The notes: generated from the sequence alone by a model not told the origin. 42,383 nucleotides of DNA from an uncultured Caryophanales bacterium (GCA_946539445.1 CAMNHK010000012.1:1-42383); one strand, 5' to 3'. Shown: positions 29,915 through 38,395, counted from the stretch's first letter. Numbers and translations are program-made.

Positions 29915-31381
29915 ATGAAGAAATACTTAAAATTATTCATTTTAGCATTATTTGTACCTTTTTTCATTACAAATGTTTATGCAGAAGAACCTATGGCTGC
30001 GGAAATATTAAGTAATGTGGAAGATAGTTATGTATTAGATGTTACGGAAGGGTATGCATTAGAGTATGGAGCTAATTGGACTATTAGCCAAGCAATTTAT
30101 AATGATTTATTAGCTAAGGGATATGATTTAAATACGGATGAATACTATTATAGTTTTGGATTAGATCCAGAAAATATTTATCAAGGTAATTTTTATTTAT
30201 CCCAACAATTAGAGGATGGAACTTACTTTGATGAGTTTAAAGAAGTGACTATTTCTTATGCAAATACAGGTAGTCAAACATCTGAAGGAGAGGAAATTGT
30301 TTCTAATTATTTAGATGGAGAAGAAGAAATCGTTTTCGAAGAAGCTGTCCCATTTGAAGAAATTGATACGTTTGATAAAGATGAGTTTTATGATCCTGAT
30401 AAAGTGTTAGAAAAATTAAAAGAACGTTCTGATGATGATAGTCTTGATATTATTTATAATTTCTATGGTGGAGCTATTACATACTTTGATGGTGGTTTCT
30501 ATGGACCAGCTCATTTTATTATTGATGATGTATGGTATGGATCTTGCTTTGTTCATAGTAGTTTCTATACAGAAGTATTTGTTCCATATATTGTAAAAGA
30601 TGCAGAGAGTTATGCATTAGAGTTATTAAAAGCTTATTTAGTTGATCAAGGTGAGGAAGTTGGTAATTTAGTCTTTTCAGATGGACATGTTGTTTCTGAA
30701 GATGGAGAACTAAATTATGGAAAAGTAGTAGTTATCCAAGATGAAGGAAAAGATATTGGAGAAAAAATTATTGCTGACTCTATTTATGAAGATTTAGTAG
30801 CAGAACCTTTAGAAGAGGAAGTCGTTACTACTTTAGAAGAAATTGCTTCTGAAAAAGGATATGAAGAGTCTTATACAACAGCAGATGTTCATAGTGAAGG
30901 TGATTTTCCAGAGGAAGTTCATTTTACTTTTGAAGTTGGAAGTGAATATGAAGGAAAAGAAGTGCTTGTCGTTATTCCAAATGAAAAAGAAAATGAAACA
31001 CAAACTATTGTAGTGGAAGATGGAAAAGCTGTTCTAACGGTAAGTTCTGAGACAAAAGTTGGAGTCTTTTTACCAAAAGTGGAAGAAGAACCAGTAGAGG
31101 AAGATACTACGGAAGAAGTTGTTGAAGTGGTTGAAGCTGTCGCAACAGCAGCACCTGTTGCTATTCCTGCTGGTTATAGTCCTTATCTTTATGGAACGGA
31201 TCCAGTAGTTGTAGCAGAACCTGAAGAGCCAGAAGTCCAAAAAGCCGATGAGCCTAAGAAAGAAAAAGAGACTAAAGTTGAGTCAGAAGAAAAACCTCAA
31301 AATAGAGCTGTTTTAATTCTTATTTTGGTAGCTTTGATTATTGGTGTTATTTACTTTATGTATATGGGAAGTAGAGATTAG
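29915..31381 (+). CDS. Secreted, C-terminally membrane-anchored acidic protein (488 aa)
   Basis: A signal peptide (KKYLKLFILALFVPFF...VYA) is followed by about 430 strongly acidic extracellular residues. A single transmembrane segment lies at about 464-483, with a three- or four-residue tail and no LPXTG sequence. The first ~250 residues look folded and aromatic-rich. A beta domain is suggested at about 328-390 (VHFTFEVGSEYEGKEV, VVEDGKAVLTVSSETKVGVFLP). Then comes a disordered Glu/Pro/Val linker. GGAGAGGAGGTGAA is a very strong ribosome binding site. I recognise no family. Together with the HerA-like gene behind it, it splits the ylxM-ffh pair. Confidence 0.8.
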   Translation: MKKYLKLFILALFVPFFITNVYAEEPMAAEILSNVEDSYVLDVTEGYALEYGANWTISQAIYNDLLAKGYDLNTDEYYYSFGLDPENIYQGNFYLSQQLEDGTYFDEFKEVTISYANTGSQTSEGEEIVSNYLDGEEEIVFEEAVPFEEIDTFDKDEFYDPDKVLEKLKERSDDDSLDIIYNFYGGAITYFDGGFYGPAHFIIDDVWYGSCFVHSSFYTEVFVPYIVKDAESYALELLKAYLVDQGEEVGNLVFSDGHVVSEDGELNYGKVVVIQDEGKDIGEKIIADSIYEDLVAEPLEEEVVTTLEEIASEKGYEESYTTADVHSEGDFPEEVHFTFEVGSEYEGKEVLVVIPNEKENETQTIVVEDGKAVLTVSSETKVGVFLPKVEEEPVEEDTTEEVVEVVEAVATAAPVAIPAGYSPYLYGTDPVVVAEPEEPEVQKADEPKKEKETKVESEEKPQNRAVLILILVALIIGVIYFMYMGSRD

Positions 31382-31398
31382 CTACTTCTCTTTTTTTA
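31366..31398 (+). terminator. Terminator after the secreted acidic protein
   Basis: The stem GAAGTAG/CTACTTC overlaps the stop codon and is followed by CTCTTTTTTT. Confidence 0.75.
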
Positions 31399-31400
31399 TC

Positions 31401-31429
31401 TTGAAAAAAAGTTCTTTTATTAGTATAAT
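31401..31429 (+). promoter_or_regulatory. Promoter of the HerA-like gene
   Basis: TTGAAA (31401-31406), a 17-base spacer and TATAAT (31424-31429) lie 37 bases before the ATG. The same TTGAAA form precedes the neighbouring secreted protein gene. Confidence 0.7.
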
Positions 31430-31466
31430 CTAATTTAGAATAGGGAAGTAGTGAAGAGGGGATAAC

Positions 31467-33602
31467 ATGTTTGATCGAATTACTTATATGAGTGATAATT
31501 CATGTAATATAAAACTAAAAGAAAATGCGGAACTTACTATGAATCTGATGAACTTGCATCTAGTTTTAGAAGATAGTACTAAGAAGATTCTTGCAGAAGT
31601 AGATGATATGGATGGAACAATTGTTAAAGCTAGATTCTTGGGAGAAATTGTTGGAAATCGTCTAATAGGTGGTACGATTCGTAAACCATCTTTGGATGCA
31701 ACTATTCGTGTAATTGATCGTAGTGAAATACCTCTTATTACGGGATCCGATGCGGCTGGTTTTATGAAACTAGGAGTTAGTCCATTTTATGATGATTTTC
31801 CTGTGTACTTAGATGTCAATAATTTCTTTAGTAATCACTTTGCTATTTTTGGTAATACTGGTTCTGGAAAATCTTGTGGTACTACTCGTTTATTTCAAAA
31901 TATGTTTCATGATCAACGATTAAATCCTTACAAAGCGAATGTATTTATTTTTGACTCTTCTGGTGAGTATTATTCTGCTTTCCGTAATTTAAATGAAATT
32001 AATTCTACTTATAACTACCGTTATATTAGTACAAATGAGACGGATGGATTGGGAGAAAAGTTGCGTATCCCAGTTTATCTACTAAATAAAGATGACTTGG
32101 CTTTGTTATTGCAATGTACTTCACATTCTCAATTACCTATTATTGAAAGAATGTTAAAACTAGCTTTGGTATTTAGTCAAAATGATATGGATGCTACGGC
32201 TTATAAGAATCACTTAATTGCTAAAGCTATTATGACAATTTTATATACAAATGAAACGGCTCCTAATAAGAGAAATGAAATTTTCTCTATTGTTGCGAGT
32301 TGTTCTACTCCTCAATTTAATTTGGAGGCTCCTGTTCAAGGAGTTGGATATGTTCGTAAATTCCGTGAATGTTTCTTAATTGATAATTCTGGTAACTTTA
32401 CAGAGAGTGTATTGTTAACTGAATATTTGAATTCCTTCATCAAAGAGGAATATGATGATTATGAACCTCATAAAGGAGTTTATTATGATTTGAATACAAT
32501 GGAGAGAGCTCTTAACTTTACTTTAATAAGTGAAGGTTGGTTAAGAAATGATCAAACTTACGGAGACTCTGTTACTCTTCGTGTTCGTTTACATGCATTA
32601 CTTGTTGGAGAAAATGCTAAATATTTTGATGTCAAAGATTATGTTTCTTTGGAATCTTATTTGTCCTCTTTATTAATAAATAATGGGCAAAAATATCAAA
32701 TTGTTAATATCAACTTAAACGATGTGGATGATGATTTTGCTAAGGTTATTACTAAAATCTTTTCTCGTTTAATCTTTGATTTTGCTAAGGGACTAAAGTA
32801 TCGTGCTAGTATTCCGTTTCATATCGTTTTGGAAGAGGCACACCGTTATATTCAAAGTGACCAAGACCGTTTCTTATTCGGATATAATATATTTGAACGT
32901 ATTGCTAAAGAGGGTCGTAAATATGGGGTTATAATGGGACTAATTTCTCAAAGACCGGTTGAAATTAGTGATACTGTAATTTCTCAATGTACTAATTTCT
33001 TAATTTTTAAAATAAACCATCCGATTGATGTAGAATATATTCGTAAGATGGTACCAAATATTACCGATGAAATTGTTGAAAAGCAAAAATCCTTACAATC
33101 TGGTACTTGTTTAGGATTTGGATTGGGATTTAAAATACCATTGATTATTAAAATGGAAATGCCAAATCCAGCTCCTATGTCTGGAAACTGTGATGTTGTT
33201 CGTATTTGGTGTGGAAATAATTCTGCCAACTCAGCTCCAGCTGCTGCGCCAGAACCTGCTCCTACACCAGTTGCTATGCCAACTACCCCGGTAGTGGCTA
33301 CGCCTCCTGTTTCTTCTCAACCAGTTATTACACAGGTTCCTAGTGTTCCAGCTGCTGTACCAACTCCTCCTGTTATGATGTCTAGTGCACCTGCTCAACC
33401 AGTTATGCCTTCTAGTGAGGTAATTCAGATTCCAAGTTTTGTTAATAATCAAGTTCAGAATCAAGAAGCAAAGTTTGATGACTCTTTTGTGGTAACAAAT
33501 CCTGTTCCTCAAACTACTGCAACACCAGCACCTGCTGGACCTATCTTGGAAATTGATGACGATGATGATGATGCGTCAGATTTTGGACCAGACTTTAGTT
33601 AA
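31467..33602 (+). CDS. HerA-like FtsK/HerA-fold ATPase with long disordered tail
   Basis: This 711-residue protein belongs to the HerA/DUF87 branch of hexameric DNA-pumping ATPases. An N-terminal beta domain (about 20-95) resembles the HAS barrel. It is followed by Walker A GNTGSGKS at 129-136, Walker B FIFDSSGEY at 160-168, a second acidic motif VLEEAHRY at 454-461, and the SQRP motif at 494-497. Residues 590-690 are a Pro/Ala/Val-rich linker, and the end is a run of Asp with DFGPDF. HerA normally works with the nuclease NurA in end resection or with Sir2/DUF4297 in defence; none of these is adjacent here. GAGGGGATAAC precedes the ATG. The tail could bind a partner protein, which is inference. 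Confidence 0.88.
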   Translation: MFDRITYMSDNSCNIKLKENAELTMNLMNLHLVLEDSTKKILAEVDDMDGTIVKARFLGEIVGNRLIGGTIRKPSLDATIRVIDRSEIPLITGSDAAGFMKLGVSPFYDDFPVYLDVNNFFSNHFAIFGNTGSGKSCGTTRLFQNMFHDQRLNPYKANVFIFDSSGEYYSAFRNLNEINSTYNYRYISTNETDGLGEKLRIPVYLLNKDDLALLLQCTSHSQLPIIERMLKLALVFSQNDMDATAYKNHLIAKAIMTILYTNETAPNKRNEIFSIVASCSTPQFNLEAPVQGVGYVRKFRECFLIDNSGNFTESVLLTEYLNSFIKEEYDDYEPHKGVYYDLNTMERALNFTLISEGWLRNDQTYGDSVTLRVRLHALLVGENAKYFDVKDYVSLESYLSSLLINNGQKYQIVNINLNDVDDDFAKVITKIFSRLIFDFAKGLKYRASIPFHIVLEEAHRYIQSDQDRFLFGYNIFERIAKEGRKYGVIMGLISQRPVEISDTVISQCTNFLIFKINHPIDVEYIRKMVPNITDEIVEKQKSLQSGTCLGFGLGFKIPLIIKMEMPNPAPMSGNCDVVRIWCGNNSANSAPAAAPEPAPTPVAMPTTPVVATPPVSSQPVITQVPSVPAAVPTPPVMMSSAPAQPVMPSSEVIQIPSFVNNQVQNQEAKFDDSFVVTNPVPQTTATPAPAGPILEIDDDDDDASDFGPDFS

Positions 33603-33627
33603 AATAGTGGATTTCCACTATTTTTCT
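33601..33627 (+). terminator. Terminator after the HerA-like gene
   Basis: The 11-bp stem AAAATAGTGGA/TCCACTATTTT with a two-base loop starts at the stop codon and ends in T's. Confidence 0.85.
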
Positions 33628-33650
33628 TTGTAGAAAAAAGACTTCTTTGT

Positions 33651-33656
33651 TATAAT
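33651..33656 (+). promoter_or_regulatory. Short-leader promoter of ffh
   Basis: TATAAT ends 19 bases before the ffh ATG, with AGGTGAT between. A possible -35 is not evident. Confidence 0.55.
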
Positions 33657-33675
33657 AGTTTTTAGGTGATATAAG

Positions 33676-34983
33676 ATGTTTGAAAGCTTAGGAGATCGAC
33701 TACAAAATGCCATTCATAAAATAAAGGGATATGGTAAGATAACAGAAGATAATATTTCTGATATGATGCGTGAAATTCGTCTTGCTTTGTTGGAAGCCGA
33801 TGTTAACTATTCTGTTGTGAAAGAGTTTACCAATGCGGTTAAAGAAAAAGCGTTAGGAGAAGAAGTTGCTTCTAGTATTAATCCAGGTGACTTATTTGTT
33901 AAAATTGTAAAAGATGAATTAACAGAATTGTTAGGTGGAGAAAGTGAGCCTTTAAATGTGAAAGGTAATCCGGCTATTTTGATGCTTGTTGGATTACAAG
34001 GTTCAGGAAAAACGACCACCATTGCAAAATTAGGAAATTATTTAAGAAAAAAGCATGCAAAAAAACCTTTATTAGTTGCTTGTGATGTTTATCGTCCTGC
34101 TGCTATTGATCAGTTGGTTCAACTTGGAAAGCAATTAAATATTGAGGTTTATCAAGAGGGAAAGAAAGACCCAGTAGAGATTTCTCAAAATGCTTTAGAG
34201 TATGCACGAGAAAATGGATACGACTATGTATTGATTGATACGGCTGGTCGTTTGCATATTGATGAAGATTTGATGGATGAGTTAGATCGTATCCAAAAAA
34301 CAATTGCTCCTCAAGAAACTTTATTGGTTATTGATTCTATGATGGGGCAAGATGCTATTAATGTTATTACTGGTTTTAATGATAAATTACCTCTAACGGG
34401 AGTTATTCTTACTAAATTAGATGGAGATACTCGAGGAGGAGTCGCTTTATCGGTTCGTCATTTAACTCATGTTCCTATCAAGTTTATTGGAGTTTCTGAA
34501 AAGCTAGATGGATTGGATTCCTTCGATCCAGAACGAATGGCTGGACGTATTCTTGGAATGGGAGATATTATTTCTCTTGTTGAAAAAGCAACAGAATCTA
34601 TTGATGAGGCAGAAGCTGAAAAAACAGCGAAACGCATGCAACAAGGAAAATTTGATTTAGAAGATTTTTTATCTACCATGAAACAAATGAAAAAATTAGG
34701 ACCTTTAGAGAATTTGATTAAAATGATACCTGGTGCTAAGAAAATGGGATTAACGGATATTAAGATTGATCCAAAACAAATGGCTCATATCGAAGCAATT
34801 GTATTGTCTATGACACCAAAAGAAAGAAAGAATCCAGATATTATTAAAGCAAGTCGTAAAACTAGAATTGCCAAAGGATCTGGTACTTCGGTTCAAGAAG
34901 TTAATCGTTTATTGCAGCAATTTGATCAAATGAAAAAAATGATGAAACAAGTTACAAACGGTAATATGAAATTACCATTTTAA
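33676..34983 (+). CDS. ffh: Signal recognition particle protein Ffh
   Basis: The 435-residue protein has an N domain, a G domain with GLQGSGKTTTIAKL at 106-119, DVYRPAAIDQL, DTAGRLHIDE, TKLDGDTRGGVAL and GVSEKLDGLD, and a short methionine-containing M domain. The M domain has MTPKERKNPDIIKASRKTRIAKGSG for 4.5S RNA binding. With the 4.5S RNA it targets membrane and secreted proteins to FtsY. rpsP, the usual next gene in Bacillus, is replaced here by an unknown. Confidence 0.97.
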   Translation: MFESLGDRLQNAIHKIKGYGKITEDNISDMMREIRLALLEADVNYSVVKEFTNAVKEKALGEEVASSINPGDLFVKIVKDELTELLGGESEPLNVKGNPAILMLVGLQGSGKTTTIAKLGNYLRKKHAKKPLLVACDVYRPAAIDQLVQLGKQLNIEVYQEGKKDPVEISQNALEYARENGYDYVLIDTAGRLHIDEDLMDELDRIQKTIAPQETLLVIDSMMGQDAINVITGFNDKLPLTGVILTKLDGDTRGGVALSVRHLTHVPIKFIGVSEKLDGLDSFDPERMAGRILGMGDIISLVEKATESIDEAEAEKTAKRMQQGKFDLEDFLSTMKQMKKLGPLENLIKMIPGAKKMGLTDIKIDPKQMAHIEAIVLSMTPKERKNPDIIKASRKTRIAKGSGTSVQEVNRLLQQFDQMKKMMKQVTNGNMKLPF

Positions 34984-34996
34984 GGAGGATTTATAA

Positions 34997-35503
34997 ATGG
35001 CATTGGATGAGGTCAGTAATCAAGGATCTGTTCGATTAAGAGATTTATATGATAAATGGGGTAGTTGTGAAGAAAATGGTTTTTTTACTCCTTTTTCTCA
35101 AATATTAATAGGAGAAGGAAATCGAGTTTGTTTTGCTTCAGATGTTTCCGATAAAGGTTTAGAAGTTCATTCTTTTGGAGTTGTTTTGCCGGATAGTCTT
35201 GTGATTAAACAAACCAAAGAAACTGAGAGAAATATGTATTATCAATTATTTGCATGGAGTGCAGATAATTCTTCTTTTACTCGCTTGGGATTTGATAATC
35301 TAGAAACAATGGATTATACCTTTCAAGAAGTAGTGGGACAAAATGTAAATCTTTGTGAAGGTGATATTTCAGAGTCGTTATCTCGATTAAACGTTGATTT
35401 TGAACATGTAGCTCAAGTATTAACAAAGCAGAGAAAAAATCCTTTATATGATATGTTTCAAGATACAGATTCTAGTGAAGAAGTTATTCAAAAAAGACAT
35501 TAA
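34997..35503 (+). CDS. Unknown soluble protein in the ffh unit (168 aa)
   Basis: AAGGAGG lies upstream of the ATG and only 13 bases separate it from ffh, so it is co-transcribed. The product has no membrane segment. It has a predicted mixed fold in residues 1-115 (VRLRDLYDKWGS, VCFASDVSDKGLEVHSFGVVLP) and a helical acidic end. Two Cys near the start and one later are unremarkable. I do not recognise a family. Its place is that of rpsP or ylqC in Bacillus. Confidence 0.7.
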   Translation: MALDEVSNQGSVRLRDLYDKWGSCEENGFFTPFSQILIGEGNRVCFASDVSDKGLEVHSFGVVLPDSLVIKQTKETERNMYYQLFAWSADNSSFTRLGFDNLETMDYTFQEVVGQNVNLCEGDISESLSRLNVDFEHVAQVLTKQRKNPLYDMFQDTDSSEEVIQKRH

Positions 35504-35517
35504 ATGTCTTTTTTTTG
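35489..35517 (+). terminator. Terminator of the ffh unit
   Basis: The stem AAAAAGACAT/ATGTCTTTTT overlaps the stop codon and is followed by T's. Confidence 0.85.
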
Positions 35518-35548
35518 GGCATTTTATGTGGATTATGTTTTCTTGATA

Positions 35549-35557
35549 CATACAATA
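35549..35557 (+). promoter_or_regulatory. Mother-cell sporulation -10 element of the cotD-like gene
   Basis: CATACAATA matches the sigma-K -10 pattern CATAnnnTA and also the sigma-E form CATACAnT. It ends 16 bases before the ATG. A good -35 for either sigma factor was not found. Confidence 0.55.
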
Positions 35558-35573
35558 GGTTAGGAGGTTTTAT

Positions 35574-35894
35574 ATGTATAATACTGATTTTTTTCAAAAT
35601 GTGAATATGAATTCTTCCATTGATGGAAATCAAAATTATGTGGATCAAGATATGGATGTTGATGTAAATGTTATGATGAATCAAAACCCTATGATGGAAA
35701 CCCCTACTAGTTGTGGGGTACAAGAAAGAGTAATTAATCGTACTTTTGTCCACGAAGTTCCTCATATTTGTCCTATTCATACTCGTATTATCAATCATCA
35801 TGTTTATAAGCATACTTATCGCCCTGCTTATACTTGTTCTGAAGAAAATGTTTGTAGTAATGTTCAATGTGGCTCTTGTAATCAATTCCGTTAA
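35574..35894 (+). CDS. cotD: CotD-like inner spore coat protein
   Basis: This 106-residue protein has an Asn/Asp/Met-rich first half (SIDGNQNYVDQDMDVDVN). The second half resembles the spore coat protein D family: a VHEVPHICPIHTRIINHHVY segment (family: V-x-H-I-H-P-x-HT-x-x-VNHH), followed by a Cys-rich end with five Cys (CSEENVCSNVQCGSC). His and Cys enrichment is usual for coat proteins that cross-link. The strong GGAGG, the CATAnnnTA element and the absence of any co-transcribed gene support a sporulation-specific single-gene unit. The symbol is by resemblance; the exact orthology to Bacillus cotD is not proven. Confidence 0.8.
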   Translation: MYNTDFFQNVNMNSSIDGNQNYVDQDMDVDVNVMMNQNPMMETPTSCGVQERVINRTFVHEVPHICPIHTRIINHHVYKHTYRPAYTCSEENVCSNVQCGSCNQFR

Positions 35895-35948
35895 TTTTAT
35901 TTGTCAAAATATTTTGTAAATGTCAAGTGTCTAATTGTGTCAGTTTAC

Positions 35949-35977
35949 TTGCTATTTTACGAATAACCCTTTATTCT
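35949..35977 (+). promoter_or_regulatory. Possible promoter of rpoZ
   Basis: TTGCTA (35949-35954), a 17-base spacer and TATTCT (35972-35977) lie 22 bases before the rpoZ ATG. Both boxes are imperfect. Confidence 0.4.
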
Positions 35978-35999
35978 AATAATAGGGAGTGTGATATTA

Positions 36000-36206
36000 A
36001 TGATATATCCATCTATCGACAAATTGCTAAATGTGGTTAACTCAAAATATGAGTTAGTTCATATTGCGGCGAGAAGAAGTAAGCAGATTTCTAAAGACGG
36101 ATATTTACAAATGCCTGAATCCGAGTACAAAAGCAAAAAGAATATTGGAAGGGCTCTCGAGGAGGTTTCTGAAGGCCTTATCGAGGTAAAGAAAAGAGAC
36201 GAATAA
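36000..36206 (+). CDS. rpoZ: RNA polymerase omega subunit
   Basis: The 68-residue protein begins MIYPSIDKLL, as omega proteins of Bacillota do, and contains YELVHIAARRSKQI and KKNIGRALEEVSEGLIEV. Omega helps assemble and stabilise the beta' subunit. The ATG at 36000 is chosen over a GTG at 35991 because GGGAG precedes it at about ten bases and it gives the family N-terminus. It is isolated from its usual neighbours gmk, coaBC and priA. Confidence 0.93.
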   Translation: MIYPSIDKLLNVVNSKYELVHIAARRSKQISKDGYLQMPESEYKSKKNIGRALEEVSEGLIEVKKRDE

Positions 36207-36218
36207 GTCTCTTTTTTT
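36192..36218 (+). terminator. Terminator after rpoZ
   Basis: The stem AAGAGAC/GTCTCTT encloses the rpoZ stop codon in its loop and is followed by T's. Confidence 0.85.
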
Positions 36219-36222
36219 ATGA

Positions 36223-36228
36223 TATAAT
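36223..36228 (+). promoter_or_regulatory. Short-leader extended -10 promoter of recX
   Basis: TTATGATATAAT ends 18 bases before the TTG start of recX, with GGGTGAT between. No -35; that position falls inside the rpoZ terminator. Confidence 0.6.
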
Positions 36229-36246
36229 GAAATTGGGTGATGTCTT

Positions 36247-36996
36247 TTGAAAATTGCAAAATATAAAAAAATGTCCAAGGGACGCTACAAAGTATTTTTG
36301 GAAGATGATCGTGAATATATTTTTTATGAAGAAGTAATATTACAATATAATCTTTTGATAAAGAAAGAGTTGAGTGAAGAACTATTAATAGAGGCTGATC
36401 AGTGTAATCAAGAATGGGATGTATATTATGTTGCCCTAAATAGTATTCAGAATCGTTTTCGAAGTGTTTTTGAATTACGAACATTGCTTTTGAAAAAAGA
36501 ATATCCTTATGATTTGGTTGAAAAGGCTATTCAAAAGCTAATAAAGCAGGGATATTTAAATGATGAAAGTTATGCAAAAAGTTATGTAAATAATCAAATG
36601 ATTACAACGAATAAGGGACCCTATAAATTGGCTCGTGAATTGCAAGAAAAGAAAGTGGAATCTAATTATATTGATGAGGCATTAATCGTTTTTACAGAAG
36701 AAGAACAGCAGGAAAGAATTCAGAAATTAGTGGATCGTTCTATAAAGTCTAATCATTCTCGGGGAGGCGTCGTTTTAAAGCAAAAAATCTATCAAGATAT
36801 TAAGAATATGGGATATGATATTTCTGTTTTAAATCAAGTGATATCTCATTATTCTTTTGAAAATGATTTCGAAATTGCTAAAAAAGAATATGAGAAGTAT
36901 TATCGAAAATATAGTAGAAAATATGAAGGGGAAGAATTAAAACAAAAAATAAGAGAAAAACTCTATCAGAAAGGATTAAAATATGAAGAAGAGTAA
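36247..36996 (+). CDS. recX: RecA regulator RecX
   Basis: The 249-residue protein starts at TTG, placed by GGGTGAT six bases upstream. It shows the RecX three-helix repeats: YYVALNSIQNRFRSVFELRTLL, LVEKAIQKLIKQGYLNDESYAKSYV (the most conserved signature), KGPYKLARELQEKKV, and a long basic tail. The beta start KIAKYKKMSKGRYKVFLED is usual in Bacilli RecX. It binds RecA filaments and modulates them. It overlaps the next gene by 14 bases in another frame. Confidence 0.93.
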   Translation: MKIAKYKKMSKGRYKVFLEDDREYIFYEEVILQYNLLIKKELSEELLIEADQCNQEWDVYYVALNSIQNRFRSVFELRTLLLKKEYPYDLVEKAIQKLIKQGYLNDESYAKSYVNNQMITTNKGPYKLARELQEKKVESNYIDEALIVFTEEEQQERIQKLVDRSIKSNHSRGGVVLKQKIYQDIKNMGYDISVLNQVISHYSFENDFEIAKKEYEKYYRKYSRKYEGEELKQKIREKLYQKGLKYEEE

Positions 36997-38395
36997 TCGT
37001 AAGTTATCTTATTTATGGATTGTTTTAATATTGGGATTAGTTGTCTTTATGACTTCTTTATTTCGAGTAGATCCAGATTATTTTTGGCATATCAAAGCAG
37101 GGGAGTATATGATTCATCACGGAGTTTTAAAGAAAGATATTTTTTCTTGGTTTGTTGCGGGAAAATATTGGATGAGTCATGAATGGTTATTTGAAGTTTT
37201 TTTGGCATTTTTAAAAAATATCTTTCATTCCTTTCATCCTCTTGTTTATTGTTTTCTAGGAATGGGAGGATTGCTATTTTTATTGTTTTATCCAAACCGA
37301 GAATCGTTGGATAAAAATATACCATATTCTCTTATTTATTTGCTATTTTTCTTTTTATTATTTTTAGGCTTTATTCAAGCAAGACCTCATTTGATTAGTT
37401 TTTCTTTTTTGGCTCTCACCATTTGGTTCTGCTATGACTTGTATCAAAAGGAAGACTCTAAAAAAATATATTTTCTACCTTTTATAGCAATGCTATGGGC
37501 TAATTATCATGGTGGCTCTAGTAATTTAAGTTATTTATTTTGTTTCTTGTTTCTTATTGGAGGAAGTTTTTCTTTTCAATTTAAAAAAATGGAAGCCAAA
37601 AAAATGAGTAAGAAAAAGCAAAAAAAATTTTTCTTAATAATGATTTTATGTATGATAGCTATCTGTATTAATGTTCATGGATTTAAGATGTTTCTTTATC
37701 CTTATCAAAATATGGCAGATACTACTATGATTCAAAATATTAGTGAATGGCAAAGTACATCTTTAAATGAATGGTATCATTATGTTTATTATGCTTTTTT
37801 ATTATTTATGATTTTTACTTTGTTATTAAGTGATCGTAAGATTCAATTTATGGATTTTATATTATTAGGAGTTACTACTTATTTAGGTTTAAAGAGTATT
37901 CGTTTTTGGCCTTATACATATATTGTAATGAGCTATGTTATTTTTTCTTATGTATCAAAGAGAAAAGTGGATGTTGGAACGGATTTTAGTATGATTCTTT
38001 TGTCTTTTCTTGCTTTTGGTGTTGCGGGATACCGTTTTTATCAAAATATTCCTATTTCCTATGAACTGGATTTAAAACCATCTATTATTCAACAAATAAA
38101 AGAAGAACAGCCAAAGCGTTTATTTAATATGTATGGGTATGGAGGAGAGTTAATCTATCATGATATTCCTGTTTTTATTGATGGGCGTGCTGATTTATAT
38201 GGTAAGTATAATTATAAAGACTATTTAAATCTTTCTATGTTACAAGGGGATTATGTTTCTATTATTGATAAATATAATTTTGATTATTATTTGGTGGATG
38301 AAGATTATCCAATTGCTTATTATTTGAAATATCATGATGAGTTTGAAGAAATATATCATGGTTCTAATATTGTATTTTATAAAAAAAATAGTTAA
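36983..38395 (+). CDS. Polytopic membrane protein, GT-C glycosyltransferase-like
   Basis: The 470-residue product has about ten hydrophobic segments. An early outside loop reads VDPDYFWHIKAGEYMIHHGV, followed by DIFSWFVAGKYWMSHEWL, a pattern seen in GT-C-like membrane proteins where an acidic residue and a WH pair sit after the first segment. The last 100 residues form a hydrophilic domain with NMYGYGGELIYH and PVFIDGRADLYG, also seen in that group. It probably handles a lipid-linked sugar or peptidoglycan-related polymer, but substrate and activity are unknown. Its ATG lies inside the end of recX. Confidence 0.7.
   Translation: MKKSNRKLSYLWIVLILGLVVFMTSLFRVDPDYFWHIKAGEYMIHHGVLKKDIFSWFVAGKYWMSHEWLFEVFLAFLKNIFHSFHPLVYCFLGMGGLLFLLFYPNRESLDKNIPYSLIYLLFFFLLFLGFIQARPHLISFSFLALTIWFCYDLYQKEDSKKIYFLPFIAMLWANYHGGSSNLSYLFCFLFLIGGSFSFQFKKMEAKKMSKKKQKKFFLIMILCMIAICINVHGFKMFLYPYQNMADTTMIQNISEWQSTSLNEWYHYVYYAFLLFMIFTLLLSDRKIQFMDFILLGVTTYLGLKSIRFWPYTYIVMSYVIFSYVSKRKVDVGTDFSMILLSFLAFGVAGYRFYQNIPISYELDLKPSIIQQIKEEQPKRLFNMYGYGGELIYHDIPVFIDGRADLYGKYNYKDYLNLSMLQGDYVSIIDKYNFDYYLVDEDYPIAYYLKYHDEFEEIYHGSNIVFYKKNS

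Noticed and set aside
35484-35885. Ile/His-rich leftward frame opposite the cotD-like gene
   Set aside because: The rightward frame has a strong ribosome binding site and a coat-protein motif. The leftward frame is its complement and runs through a terminator.
35895-35990. Possible riboswitch or tRNA in the gap before rpoZ
   Set aside because: No cloverleaf, no conserved riboswitch core and no strong stem were found, only AT-rich DNA with repeated TGTCA words and a weak promoter.
36059-36484. Leftward frame across rpoZ and the start of recX
   Set aside because: It covers two well-supported genes and a terminator and lacks any start signal.
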